From Boswellia sacra (Eukaryota > Streptophyta > Magnoliopsida > Sapindales > Burseraceae), in contig SNVD02013229.1 in NCBI GenBank assembly GCA_013180625.2, forward strand, positions 16,455-80,454: 64,000 nt of DNA. Direction: 5' to 3'. Each line of letters starts with the position of its first letter. Positions within the stretch are counted from its first letter, which is position 1. The notes beneath the pieces were generated by a model. The model ran no database searches, was not told the origin of the DNA, and saw only the letters and a program-made list of their open reading frames with translations. The translations under genes and the position numbers were made by a program. Below, piece by piece: positions 23,600 to 34,484 of the stretch.

Positions 23600-26061
23600 A
23601 TGTCAAACACACACTACAAGAAAATTAGTTTTTTACTACATCCTTTCCACCACAGGTTTTACAAACATGATTAAAATTAATTATTTACAACTTAAATTAA
23701 TCGCAAGTTGTTAAAACTTATGAAAAACTCCAATTTTACAATGTGCCCTAAATAAAAATAGTAAAATCAATATATTAACCACTTGCATTATTGATGTGAT
23801 TGATGTTTATAGTATTTACAACATGAATTAATTGGCATGTGGTTGATATAAATGAAAGATCACGTTGAATTCTATGCGGTGTTTTTTTTATTTACCACCT
23901 ATACTTGCTAGTGGTTGGAAATAATGAATTTACATGAAAGTGATAAAAGTCAATATATTTACAACATGTAATAGTAATGTAGTTAATAGTTGTATTATTT
24001 ACAATGTGCATTAGTTGGGATGTTGTTGACATAAATAAAAGATCTTGTAAATTACATGTAGTAGTTTATTTCATTTAACCACATTTATTACTAGTGATAG
24101 AAAATAATTAATTTATTGGAGGGAATATTTTTGAATTTTTATCTTTGGCAGTAAGTAATAAAAGATTAAGATTTCTTTACTTATAACTGTCCTTTCTCAA
24201 TCGACAATAATTTTCATCTCTCTTTCACAATCTCTTAACTTTACTTTTTTAAAGTTTTACAAACCTTAGCAACTTCTTCATTGATCAACAAATACAACAG
24301 GTGAAAAAATCGGTCACTTCTTTATTTAATCTCTTATAAATGAGTTTCAACTTTTGCTTAAATATTTAGATGTATATTTTATTGATTTATTTAATTAGAT
24401 ATTTCTTCATCCTTTTTATAAGATTCAAGTTTAGATCAAGTGATCCCAAATCTATATGAAAAGAGCAAGAAGAAAGAAGAAAGGTAAGAATTTTTCAATT
24501 TTTATTGGGTGTATTTGATTATTGTAATTATTTAATTTTTATTTCAAGTAATTTTGGTGAGTATTTGATTTTTTCTTCATATTTCATTCACATGTTGATG
24601 TCTTTGTTTTGTTTTGTGCAGAGATTTGATAAAAGCTTTCTAGGAAGGTGTTCTTGAACTAAAAAGCTTTATTTAAATAAAGAATTGTTTTTAATTATTG
24701 AATCCCATATATTTTTCTTTGAACTTCCAGAAAGAGTAAATAATTTAAATTATAATTATCTAATATAATTAAAACTTTAATTATTAGAATTAAAATTGAA
24801 TTTAGATTATAATTATCTCATATAGTTTAAATTTAAATTTTTGCAATCAAAAATTGAAATTATCTAATCAATTTTTTTAAAGAAAAAAAGACATTTACAA
24901 CGGACATTTATAAGTGTTGACCGAGAATAATTCTACCACATGCTAATACAAGTGGTTAATAGGATGAATTAATAACTTATATTTTTCCTATTAACAACTT
25001 ACTTTTGTATGTGGTAAAAGAATGATACTTTTAAATACTCCTTGATGGATCACAGAGAAGAGTCACGTTGTAGATGTATTTCTACCACATATATTTGACG
25101 TTGTAGAAGTTATAATTTGTTGTAGCGATAGTAAGTCTCCAGTTTGCTGCTTTTATGGGAAAGAAGAAAAATATATACAATGGGCCACAAGTGCAAAGAG
25201 TCATTTATGGGAAATGAATCTCAAAGACACCATCAAGGAAGGAAACCGAACTTCTTTACAAGAAAAAACAAAGGCTTTGAATTTCCTTCTTCATCATTTG
25301 AACGAGAATTTACGAGTTGAATATCTTGATGATGAAGACCCACTAATTTTGTGGAATAGCCTAGCTGAGAGATTTCATCACCAAATAGATGTTATGCTCC
25401 CTCGAGCCAAACAAGATTGGAGCAACTTATGATTCCAAAACTTCAAGATAGTAGTTGATTACAACTAAACACTTTTCAAGATTACTTTGTAGCTAAAGTT
25501 TTGTGGTCAGAAAATAATTGATGAAGACAAGATGAACGAGACTCTGTCAACATTTCACCTCTCAAATATCATTCCACAATAGATATATGGAGAGCCACAT
25601 TTTAAAAAATACTCAGACTTGAACACGTGCCTCTTAGTTGTTAGGAAGAATAATGAGATCTTATTGCAGAATCATCAATCATGTTCCAAGGGTGAATAGC
25701 AACAATTATAGAAATAATCATTAGAATAGGGGACGTGGAAGAGGGCGAAGGAATAGGTCAAAGGTGGTCGCAAATCTTTTAATAAACAGGATGATAAGGA
25801 TAACAATTAGAAGAAAGAAGATCCTAAAGACCAAAAGGTTGGAAAAAAAGAAAGACCTTCTAAGGCTAATGAAGACATCTGTTACAGATGTGGTACAAAA
25901 GGTTATTGGACATGAAATTGTCGTATTTCTTAAAACTTAGTAGACCTTTACCAAGCAGCCAAAGGGAAGGAAAGGAAGTCAAGACAAAAATTTTTAAAAA
26001 TTTCAACCAAGCTAATACCACTCATCTTGACTATACAGACTTTTTTCAAGATGAAGATTGA
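23600..26061 (+). pseudogene. Copia-type gag protein, interrupted by a CACTA-like element
   Basis: ATG at 23600 reads MSN, then the CACTA-like insertion (23612-25127), then SLQFAAF at about 25134. The open stretch 25214-25432 (MNLKDTIKEGNRTSLQEKTKALNFL is its start, with LNENLRVEYL and LAERFHHQ) is the UBN2-type gag domain. Further on a knuckle CYRCGTKGYW...C (25880-25921) has Tyr in place of the zinc-binding His and a TGA inside it. The frame ends HLDYTDFFQDED-stop at 26061. Several stops and shifts occur between. The gag would form the particle coat; this copy is defective. Confidence 0.82.
23612..25127. mobile_element. Small non-autonomous CACTA-like element
   Basis: Left end CACTACAAGAAAATTAG (23612-23628); right end, inverted, CGCTACAACAAATTATA (25111-25127), a decayed match. 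Putative target copies ACA (23609-23611) and ATA (25128-25130). Inside both ends are repeated fold-back units of the form ACCACTTG...CAAGTGGTTAA (for example 23761-23790, 24940-24958). The gag reading frame resumes in phase on the far side, supporting the borders. The centre (about 24180-24640) is AT-rich without a coding region. Confidence 0.72.
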
Positions 26062-26984
26062 AGCATAGAGTAACAAGAAGTTTTATTGCCTTTTATATTT
26101 TTATCTTTTGTATGGAACTAATTCACCACCTAAAAATTTGCTTTTTTCACTGGTCAATGTATAAAATGCATGGAAAACTCATCTAACCACCTCATAGAGT
26201 GGAAGGTTTTTCTCTTGTAAAGAGAAGTCGAGTTCCATAATCTCTCAATGTTGATACAAGTTTTCGAGATAAGCCCTTTGTTGCCCTAGAGAGGCTAATA
26301 TACTTTTGGTCCTAGTAGAGACAAAACTTAGCCCTAGTAGAGGCTTAAAAGTATGTTGTCCTAGTAGAGATGGATAAAGACCAAAACTCTTGAGGAAGCT
26401 AACATCCTTTGATTGAGATGCGGAAGCTAAAAATTATCCATTATTAATGATATAACATGACCCAACTAGAAAAGATGCAATTTTAGTTGAGTTGGCTTTT
26501 TGTTTTGAGAACACAAAGTTGATTGGATAAAGCTTGCCTAGTGTTATGGAGTTGCTATGGAAATTTGAAATTGTTGTTTTATATGTTATTTCATATTTTG
26601 CTTGTTAGTTTTGAACAACTGGGTATGAATTTTATTGAGTTTGTGATTACATGCTAATGTTGCATATCAGATATTGATCTTTGTAGAAAAATCTTTGGTG
26701 GATCGAATAAAATCAATTTCTTCCACTATTAAGGGGAGTACCCATCAGAGAAATACTTATCAGAGAGAGCATATCCTGAACATATGCACTATACTCTTTT
26801 TTATTGACCAGTTTTTGTCCCACCGGATTTTTCTGGTAAGGTTGTTAACGATGTAATTGCAATCCAACACCACTTTATGATTATTGTCTCTTTGTTTTTG
26901 TTTTCTCCCGTTGGGTTTTTTTTTTTTTTTTTTTTTTGACAAAGTTAAATACAATTGTTTTACACGGTAGAATCTAAGGGAGAG
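26062..26984 (+). other. Non-coding 3' internal region of the gag-only Copia
   Basis: No pol sequence between the gag stop and the right LTR. Short CCTAGTAGAG repeats occur at about 26307-26365. A poly-T run lies at 26917-26938 and the polypurine tract at 26971-26984. CTAGTAGAG-type short repeats and absence of coding are as seen in gag-only elements. Confidence 0.65.
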
Positions 26985-27444
26985 TGTTATAATACATGGT
27001 GACTTCTCACTGTTCCAATATATGTTGCGTTCTGTTGTTATTGGTCCAAAATGAAGACAGCTACCATTGGCCACGAGATGCAGCAAAAATCTTGCCATTG
27101 GTTCACAGATTGGTGCAATTTAATTGGTTGAAGTTTTGGCAACTTATGATTGGATAATTTGAGAAGTTAGGCGGTGAACTTGTTTTATAAATATAAATGC
27201 CCCCTCTCAGTTTTCAATTTGTGTGTACATACCCTTAGTATAAATGCTTCCTTGTTTCTCTTCTTTCGTTTCATTTCCTTCTCGCCAATTTCTCTTCTCT
27301 CCTTAATACTTCGTCACGGCCCCACCAGCCTTATTGAATACTATTTTCTCTTCATAAATTGAGTGCCCTGGCGTTTCATTAGTCTACAATAAATTTATAT
27401 TTGTTTACTCAACCTGCAACATACTTTTTACTTATATTGTAATA
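26985..27444 (+). repeat. Right LTR of the gag-only Copia
   Basis: 460 bp, starting TGTTATAATACATGG after the polypurine tract, ending TTGTAATA before the GTTGT target copy. Confidence 0.9.
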
Positions 27445-27935
27445 GTTGTTACTTATCCTATAAAATTGGAAAACCTGCAGTTTTAAGAAGAGTTCATAAC
27501 AAGGCTCATTCGAGTGAAATCATTGATCAGATCAAGGCAATTATATCAAACGATTATATTCACATCAAAACAATTAACCATAACAAGGCAATCGTTATTC
27601 TTGTTACATAATATGGCTTAGGCACAGAAGGCAAAGAAGGTACCTGTGAAGTATCAATCTCGTTGGCGAAAAATGCTTGCTCAAATCCAATAAAATGAGA
27701 TCTGCTATCATAGCAGGACACTTTTGACCTTTGTACTTCAACGCTAGCTTAAGAGATGAATTTCTTGGTTTTTAAGATTAATTATTTGAACAACGAAAGT
27801 GAGGCAATTACATTCCCCTGTTCAATTAAACCTCGACTTTGGCTTCTCAGTCAAACAAGAGAATAGCGCCTTCCCCTAGATATGCTTATGATCCTCTTTT
27901 AATCATCAATTACACCCAATTCATCTACATGTTAA
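27445..27935. repeat. Tandem-duplicated locus, copy A (right piece)
   Basis: Aligns with 29456-29910. A candidate minus-strand exon is shared: copy B reads CPEMLAGIILLDLHKNFAI with a GT donor after DSSQ (about 29663-29738); copy A has CPAMIADLILLDLSKHF but with an extra base. The product is not recognised. Confidence 0.7.
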
Positions 27936-28954
27936 TGGATGATAAAGTTTTAAGCTAGATGAAAGTAAATTGAGATTACTATCAACCATCAACACCAATA
28001 ACCTATATATCTATAAAAAACTGGGAGTCTTCATAGATTAAATAACAAGGGGAACTCTAGGGTTTGATATGTTCACTGGTTTATTTCACCACACAAAATG
28101 GACAGCCAGCCATTCATTCAAGCCAAGAAATAGTTCCAAGAATTTTAAGACACTGTGAAACGTCAAGAATTAGATTTGCTTGCCAAAAGTTAACAAGATG
28201 GAGCAATCTTGAGACGCTGGATACAATAGGCCTACTAAGGCAGGGCTTTTCTTGACAACCACTAATGCGGTGCAGCTTCTCAACCAAAATCAAGACAACT
28301 TGTATTGTCTATTGGCACAGAGGAGCCGCATTAATGATAAAGAATTTATGTAAAGATTAATGAACTTGAAAAGGAAGAACGTTACCGTCTGATGACTACC
28401 AAGAAACGTCAAACTTCGTCTGTTGCATTTGCGAAAAACACCACCACTGCTCTGGTCTCCAGCCTTCAGGTTAAAATGACCTAAAACCCATTTCACGCAT
28501 GATGATTTGCCAAATTCCAGCTCACTCACAAAAAAGGAGTCCAGAAAGCCTATGCAGTCCGTAAGAATGCTCTGGAGTATCTAATTGATACGTAGACCTA
28601 TGACAAGAATTAAAAATCTAAATGGTAAATTCAAAATCTGGAACCTATCGAATTATTTTACAAATCAATTTAGGACTCTGTTCATGAGTATAATTTGCGC
28701 TGTCAGAGACAGGGAATGCAGAGAGAGGAAGGCTATGCTCATGCTTTAAAATAAGATGATGCTACTCACCTAAGTAAACCTGCCTCTTCCTTCAACCAGA
28801 ATATAGAAGTTGTACTAGTGGGGATATCACGTCCAGTTTATTAACAAATTTACCCCCGTAATCTATGCCACTATCCGCTTCAAACCGGTAAGCAAATAAC
28901 ATTATGAATGACAAAAATTTGACAAGTATGAATGGATATATTTGATCCATTATT
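27936..28954 (-). other. Possible exons of an unrecognised minus-strand gene
   Basis: Two stretches look protein-like on the minus strand. 28383-28530 contains ELEFGKSSCVKWVLGHFNLK and ends near a GT donor; about 28080-28310 contains VSRLLHLVNFWQANLILD. No family could be named and no full gene model could be built. They lie between the two copies of the tandem duplication and may be part of the same decayed locus. Confidence 0.3.
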
Positions 28955-29910
28955 GTTTTTAACCCTGTAAATGGAGCAATATTTGCATGGAATACTTTTC
29001 TCTTCAATGAATGGGGTTGATACAAAAACAATCTGCATGATGAAAATATAATTTGGGCTTGCTTTGAAATGACGAACAGATTTGTACTCTCAAGGTGAGA
29101 ATTCCTACTTTGTATAGTCCTGGGCCTTGTTTCTTTTGATCTGTTTCCTATGGGCTTGGACATTTTTGAGAGATTTTATTGACGAACACATCTTAGAACG
29201 AGGCAAAAGAACATTACTTCGAAAAGTAATAGGAATTTCACACATATAAATGGAGCCAAGAAGCACTATGAGAGGCAAAAAGCCCAAGAAAAGACTGTCC
29301 CGAAAATAATGATTACATCTCAAGACAAAAAGTGCTATCAATGTTTTACAACAATGACCTAAAAAGAGTGCAGGGTAGACATAACTTGAGTAAATGTTGT
29401 TGTACAGTATACATATAGAATTGATTCAGCACTGAATTCATTTACTAGCATCGGTGTTGTTACCAGACTTAATTATCTACAAAATTGGAACACCTACAAT
29501 ATCATGAAAAAAAAAAGCCAGGAAAATGGCAAAATAAGCACATGAAATAATTTGAGCAATTAATCAGATCAAGACAATTATATTCAAATCAACAGAATAA
29601 TTAATCATATCCAGACAAGCTTTATTCTTGTTATATAGTTTGATTTTTTTGCAGAAGGTACCTGTGAACTGTCAATCTCAATGGCAAAATTCTTGTGCAA
29701 ATCCAGTAAAATGATACCTGCTAACATTTCAGGACACTTGTGAACTTTTTACTAATTAGACAGTACCTTAAGAGATTAATTTCTCTTTATAAGATTTGGT
29801 CATTACATTCCCCTGTTCAATCTATCTCCCAGAATTAGCTTTCCGGTCAAGCAAGAGAACAGCTCCTTTCTCTAGATATGCTTATAATCCTCTTTCAATA
29901 ATTAGTTGTA
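28955..29910. repeat. Tandem-duplicated locus, copy B
   Basis: Uninterrupted counterpart of copy A (20820-21316 plus 27445-27935). Similarity is patchy, about 70-80% by eye, so the duplication is old. Shared landmarks include GGTACCTGTGAA and TTACATTCCCCTGTTCAAT. Confidence 0.7.
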
Positions 29911-29999
29911 CCCATTTCTGAAATCCTCCAATTCTTCTGCGTTTTGTTACATTCCAGCTTTTTTCCATCCACATCCCCCAGACTGATGCTCGTTAATCA

Positions 30000-30235
30000 T
30001 GCCAGCAAAAGTCCTTCTACCTTAAGGAAACCAACCAGGAGATCAAGAAAACACCAATTTTTCAAAACATGAGGGACATTATCTTGCACTAACATCCCAT
30101 CATGTAATTGCCTCTCTTGTCCACAAGTATGAATTCGGACCTCAAGTTTCCATGAAACGGTCCAACTGTTTCTGATAACCACTTAATATATGCTTCAACC
30201 AAACCATCGTCTTTCACCTAAAAAAGGAATTTGTC
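30000..30235 (-). other. Possible exon of an unrecognised gene
   Basis: On the minus strand, after a TTTTTTAG acceptor near 30218, the frame reads VKDDGLVEAYIKWLSETV then GPFHGNLRSEFILVDKRG before a stop. It looks coding, but I do not recognise the family. It lies 630 bp downstream of the KIN17 stop on the same strand. Confidence 0.3.
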
Positions 30236-30864
30236 AGTTGATGATGCAAAAAATTTAAGCTACACCGAAAACCGAGGTGAATTTTGAGCAGATAATAAGC
30301 AATGTAGTCAGACTACAAGGATGTATTATGTTCAAGTTGGTGTGAATAGAAAATGCTACAGACCTAGCGTATGAAACTATCATGCAAACCTAGACACAAG
30401 ATAATCAGCCAGACCTAAGCATTCTGTATGTCTCTGGCCAACTATGTTCAACGTAACATTTTGTACCAATGAAAAAGTGGTGTGACCATGTTCTTTGCTT
30501 TACTGGCCTCTGACAATATCTCTAAGTACCACATACTAAAAAACTTCAAAAGCTCACAATAAGAGCACATCAGTTGCTAGAAGATAAGACATAAACATTT
30601 GCTGTCTCTGAATGGATAAAAAGCCATGCAAACATGTGTCTAAAAAGAATATGAGTATGCCTCCCAAAATAAAGTTGAAAAAAGATGATCATCATACAGT
30701 TATCCAATATCATCGTTCTAATGAACCGAGGCACATAAAGATAGATAAAAGTAAATTGAAATTTTGCTGCTAACTATACATTTCCGACTAACATAGAATA
30801 TGTATCTCTTTCCATCATCAGCATATAAGAAGTTTTAAGAAGCTAGATAAATTGAAATGTATTA
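30236..30864. other. Interval downstream of KIN17
   Basis: No gene or repeat recognised. It would contain the KIN17 3' untranslated region and terminator. Confidence 0.5.
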
Positions 30865-32088
30865 CTAAATGCATGTCAAAGTATATGTTTCCCTTAGATG
30901 AACAACACACCACGAAACTTTGCAGATATCCTCATAGTCAATGGCATTAAGAACTCTCCCATCATAAACACCCTTCTCTATCTTCACCTTAGCACAAAAT
31001 TTATCAGTATCAACTCCCACCAACCTTGCACTTGAACCTCGATATGCCCCGTTCACAATCCTCACCAAACCCCCAATTTGTGGAATAACAGTCTCCAACT
31101 CATCCTGATCAACTCTAATCACATGTTTCTTATCAAGCATCTCAATTTCACCAACATACTTATCAATAACCTTCCTCACAACACCCTTCTGCTTATAGTA
31201 CCCTTTCTCAGCCAACGCCTTGCTCATCACCTTAACAACAACTCCCTCAGACAACCAATAATCTTTCCTATTGATTTTCTCCTTCACCTTCTCTTCCTCC
31301 CTCATCAACTCCTCTAACGCCGACTTCCCACCAGCTCTGCTGCTCTCTTTCACCATCTTTTTGCTACTATTACCGCTCTCAATTTCTTCAAAAACCAATT
31401 TGTTGCTACTGTTACTAACAGAAGTTGCACCATAATCTTTGTTTGACATTGAAGATGAACCAAGTGAAAACCCGACCTTCACGCCAGCCTCCAAATTCAA
31501 ATTAGAATCAGCAACGGCCGTTAACGGCTCCGTTAACTGCTCTGCTGCAGCAATCTCAATCTGCTTCTTGATCTCCCTCTCTTGCTTCTCTTCCTCAGCC
31601 AAATCCAACTTAATTCTCTTGTTTTTCATCCTTTCCTTGAAAAGGGTCTCCGAATCTCTATCAATATAAGTTATAAACCACCCTTTGGGCGTCTCCTCAA
31701 CCTTGCACTTCCCTGTACGTCCCAAGTACTTGACGAATTCGGTGAGGCTGGCCCACTTGGTGGAGTTCATGTGGACGTGATGGCGGTCGTTGATGTACTC
31801 GTTGTAAACGACAGTGGCGGCGATGCGGCTGAAGCGGTGGCTGCGCTTCATGAGGTCGAGGAAAGAGTCCTCGAATTCTTCGGAGTAACCGTCGACGATT
31901 CGGTCTGGGTTTTGGCCGAAGATTTCCATCTGACGCTGGTGGCTCTCGCTCAGGCAGTGGCATTTGAAACCGTTCTCGTCTCTGCATTGCTTTTGGCACA
32001 TCTGGCAATACCATCTCAGCTTCTGTAATCCTTTCGCTTTGATTCTGTTGGCGATCGCCTTTGGCGTCAAGAACTCGTTCTTCCCCAT
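30865..32088 (-). CDS. KIN17: DNA/RNA-binding protein KIN17
   Basis: A single open frame of 407 residues. The start at 32088 (MGKNEFLTPKAIANRIKAKG) is preferred over an ATG five codons earlier because family members begin at MGK. A C2H2 zinc finger has Cys28, Cys31, His44 and His50 (CQMCQ...HCLSESH), followed by the conserved Kin17 winged-helix region (about 51-160, with YSEEFEDSFLDLMKRSH and HVHMNSTKWASLTEFVKYLG), a charged coiled-coil and nuclear-signal segment (about 160-200), a serine-rich linker and a C-terminal KOW/SH3-like region (GGLVRIVNGAYRGSSARL). KIN17 is a nuclear protein linked to DNA replication, repair and RNA processing. Length matches the roughly 400-residue plant homologues. 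Oddity: after DICK, where relatives soon stop, there are 17 unrelated residues ending TLTCI. The coding region has no intron. It is the only apparently intact cellular gene in the window. Confidence 0.95.
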   Translation of the reverse strand: MGKNEFLTPKAIANRIKAKGLQKLRWYCQMCQKQCRDENGFKCHCLSESHQRQMEIFGQNPDRIVDGYSEEFEDSFLDLMKRSHRFSRIAATVVYNEYINDRHHVHMNSTKWASLTEFVKYLGRTGKCKVEETPKGWFITYIDRDSETLFKERMKNKRIKLDLAEEEKQEREIKKQIEIAAAEQLTEPLTAVADSNLNLEAGVKVGFSLGSSSMSNKDYGATSVSNSSNKLVFEEIESGNSSKKMVKESSRAGGKSALEELMREEEKVKEKINRKDYWLSEGVVVKVMSKALAEKGYYKQKGVVRKVIDKYVGEIEMLDKKHVIRVDQDELETVIPQIGGLVRIVNGAYRGSSARLVGVDTDKFCAKVKIEKGVYDGRVLNAIDYEDICKVSWCVVHLRETYTLTCI

Positions 32089-33269
32089 TATTCGAAACCC
32101 CAAAAAACAGAGTAACAGAGGACCCTATTTGTTATTATTAATTATCATAACCTCATATTCAATTTGTACCAATATTTCTTATCGAACATTTTTGAGAATA
32201 AATAATATTAAAATTATTATCAATTATTAATCATCGTTATATAACTTTTATTTTGGAGGAGGAACGTTCTATTTACAATTAATCTATTACAATTTTTTAT
32301 AAAACTTGTTGTTATGATAAGATATTATCGAGTAAAAATAAAAATAAATAAATAAATTACTTATTCAATAAAATTTTGTTAACTAAATAAAAATTTATTA
32401 ACTCATGTCATATAAAATAAAATATTTAGTTGTAAATAATAGTAAATATATGTGAATGGTTAAAAATTTGTATCTAATTTAATTTTATATAAAAAAATTT
32501 TTATCTAAAATCCCTTATATATTTAATATGTAGTTTGATATATAAAAGAGTAATGTTATATTTATAATTATTTATAATTATTTTTTATATAAATTGAGTT
32601 AATAAAAAATAAAAATAAATAAAAGATGTTAAATTGAATGATATGATAATTTTTATCCAATAATATATTCTCAATTTAAATTTTATAAAATCTTGATTGT
32701 AAATAAATTATAGATATAATATTATTCTATATAAAAAATAATATTGTCATCGCTCACTCAGTTTTTCTTTTTTTTTTTTTTTGTGGGAGCTAACACTTTA
32801 AATGGATAGATCGTGAATGTTATGGATCAGCCCAACTGATTTACGTGCCTAAAGAATTATTTAGGCCCAATTGATTTTAGTGGATAGTGAGATAGAGAGT
32901 TCAAACAGAAGGGCACACTTGGAAAGGTCTCAAGCTTTGGTGGATTATGTTTAAAAATGTGCCATTCATTAAGCTTCATTAAAATTTCTACAAAGTAATA
33001 GATAAAACTACACACACACTCACACACACAAACACACAAAAGAATATGGTTTTGCTATTTTTATTATCAAATTTAATTTAAATTTATTAAACACTAATAA
33101 ATCTTAGAGTAGGAAATGGGGTTTTTAATTGTATATACTTGTTATGTGATAAACATGTAATGAAAATCAATTCAAAGAGTGTCAAATAAGGGCAAAAGGT
33201 GAGTTCGGTCATGTTATATTTGGGCCCTTTTTAAAAAAACCATCAAATAAATAAAAAATTTAGTGTCAA
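32089..33269. other. AT-rich upstream region of KIN17
   Basis: Very AT-rich from about 32270 to 32740, with many TTTATAA-like words, so no single TATA box can be picked. A poly-T run is at 32766-32782 and a (CA)n tract at 33011-33040. No coding region. Confidence 0.5.
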
Positions 33270-33760
33270 ATATATGAGAATTTTTTTAAGTAAATGAGTT
33301 TTTAAACTGAGAAGTAAGGGTAACCAACTTGGAATATTTTATTGTGTTTGTACCTTCATTTCCTGTTTCTAAAATATCCCAAGCCTTGTTAGCAATTGTA
33401 AACTCAGAAACAAGTCCACATTGAATTTGATTAGTAGAATAGAAAATTACTTTGATATCTTTGGAGTTCTAATTGGATAGATTAGATTCTTTAGTTGTCC
33501 ATTCTTCAATTGGCTTCTTTTCTTTTTCACCCAAAACACTTATTCTCTGGAGTGGCATTCACCCTCATTCTCGAGAAGACCAAACACGATCATCAATGGA
33601 CTTAAGACATGCTCTCATACTTACCTTTCAATATGTTGTTGCCATGTAAAATTCGAGGTATAGCAATATTACCTATGTCCTCAGATGAATAGGTAATCTG
33701 GTTTGTAACCTAGAGATCCCATTGAAAAAGAAAAAATCAATGAACTATTCTGATACCAAT
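33270..33760 (-). pseudogene. Copia gag fragment (UBN2 type)
   Basis: On the minus strand, following a primer-site-like TTGGTATCAG at 33750-33759, the frame reads MRACLKSIDDRVWSS, EEWTTKESNLSN, EFTIANKAWDILET and EGTNTIKYSKLVTLTSQF. This is the N-terminal gag domain common in plant Copia elements. Stops and a shift are present and the rest of pol is absent, so it is a fragment. Confidence 0.8.
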
Positions 33761-34422
33761 ATCAAATCAAATTAAAATAACCAAGATTAATTTGTAGCGA
33801 AGTTAAGCAAATAAATAAGCAAAGACATAAGTTTTTATATGGTTTGGTTCAACTAACCTAAATCCACGGAGTCCAATTCAAGCTTGAGAAATTCACTATG
33901 TAATTAGATGTTTACAACAATCCTAGGGCTTGCATCTACAAACTCTCTTTGTTCTAATGCCTAGATTTTGTAAATTAGTTCTTCTTAGAACTTTCACATA
34001 CGTGACTCTCTTCTCATCTTGAAGAACACCTCTCAATGACAATAATCAATAATTAATGAAAATAAATAAAGAGAAAATGACTCACAACATAATCATTGAG
34101 AATTGATAATTCATTTATCAATCTTAATAATTTGTAAATCTAAATGATGGTTTTAAGGTATTTGCAATGGGTTTTTGAAAATGAGGAAGAAGACAAGTTG
34201 ATAGATCAATTTATGATTTATCTTCTGATATGGAGATGAGGATAGATGTAGTGAGTAGAGGTGGTGCATGAGATAGCGGCTTGGCAGTGGTGAACATAAT
34301 TTTGGGTACTTTTTTGGATTTTCACGATGGCTTTTGAGATGAAAAGTCAGGGTTTCTAGGGTTTACGGAAAATTTTAATGGATCACTTTTGTCAAGTTTA
34401 TTATTAAAAGGTTAGGGATCAG
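33761..34422 (-). other. Probable Copia LTR remnant
   Basis: This stretch lies directly beyond the primer-site-like sequence of the gag fragment, where the 5' LTR should be. It contains GGTTTGGTTCAACTAACC, a word seen in plant Copia LTRs. A clean CA/TG border and a second LTR were not found, so the call is tentative. A further primer-site-like word (GATCAGACCA near 34413) precedes the TGTTCTAATGCC start at 34423. Confidence 0.4.
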
Positions 34423-34484
34423 ACCATGTTCTAATGCCACTTATATGAAGCCAGTTAAAAAAAAAAAAGTTAAAATAAATAGAT
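34423..34484 (-). repeat. Start of another Copia-like LTR (host of the Gypsy insertion)
   Basis: TGTTCTAATGCC follows a sequence like a reversed primer-binding site. It probably continues at 36282, on the far side of the Gypsy LTR. Tentative. Confidence 0.35.

Larger units (their letters stand above)
21317..27444 (+). mobile_element. Gag-only (non-autonomous) Copia-type retrotransposon with two nested elements
   Basis: LTRs at 21317-21342 plus 22764-23190 (split by a solo Gypsy LTR) and at 26985-27444. Target duplication GTTGT at 21312-21316 and 27445-27449. The LTRs start TGTTATAATA and end TATAATA/TGTAATA, so they lack the usual CA end. A primer-binding site GGTTATCAGCACG follows the left LTR (23191-23203) and a polypurine tract AATCTAAGGGAGAG precedes the right LTR. 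The interior encodes only a gag-like protein (23600-26061) with no protease, integrase or reverse transcriptase, resembling the plant class called TR-GAG. The element needs enzymes from a partner element. Confidence 0.88.

Noticed and set aside
31439..32028. Plus-strand and alternative minus-strand ORFs over the KIN17 gene
   Set aside because: Shadows of the KIN17 frame; no independent motif.
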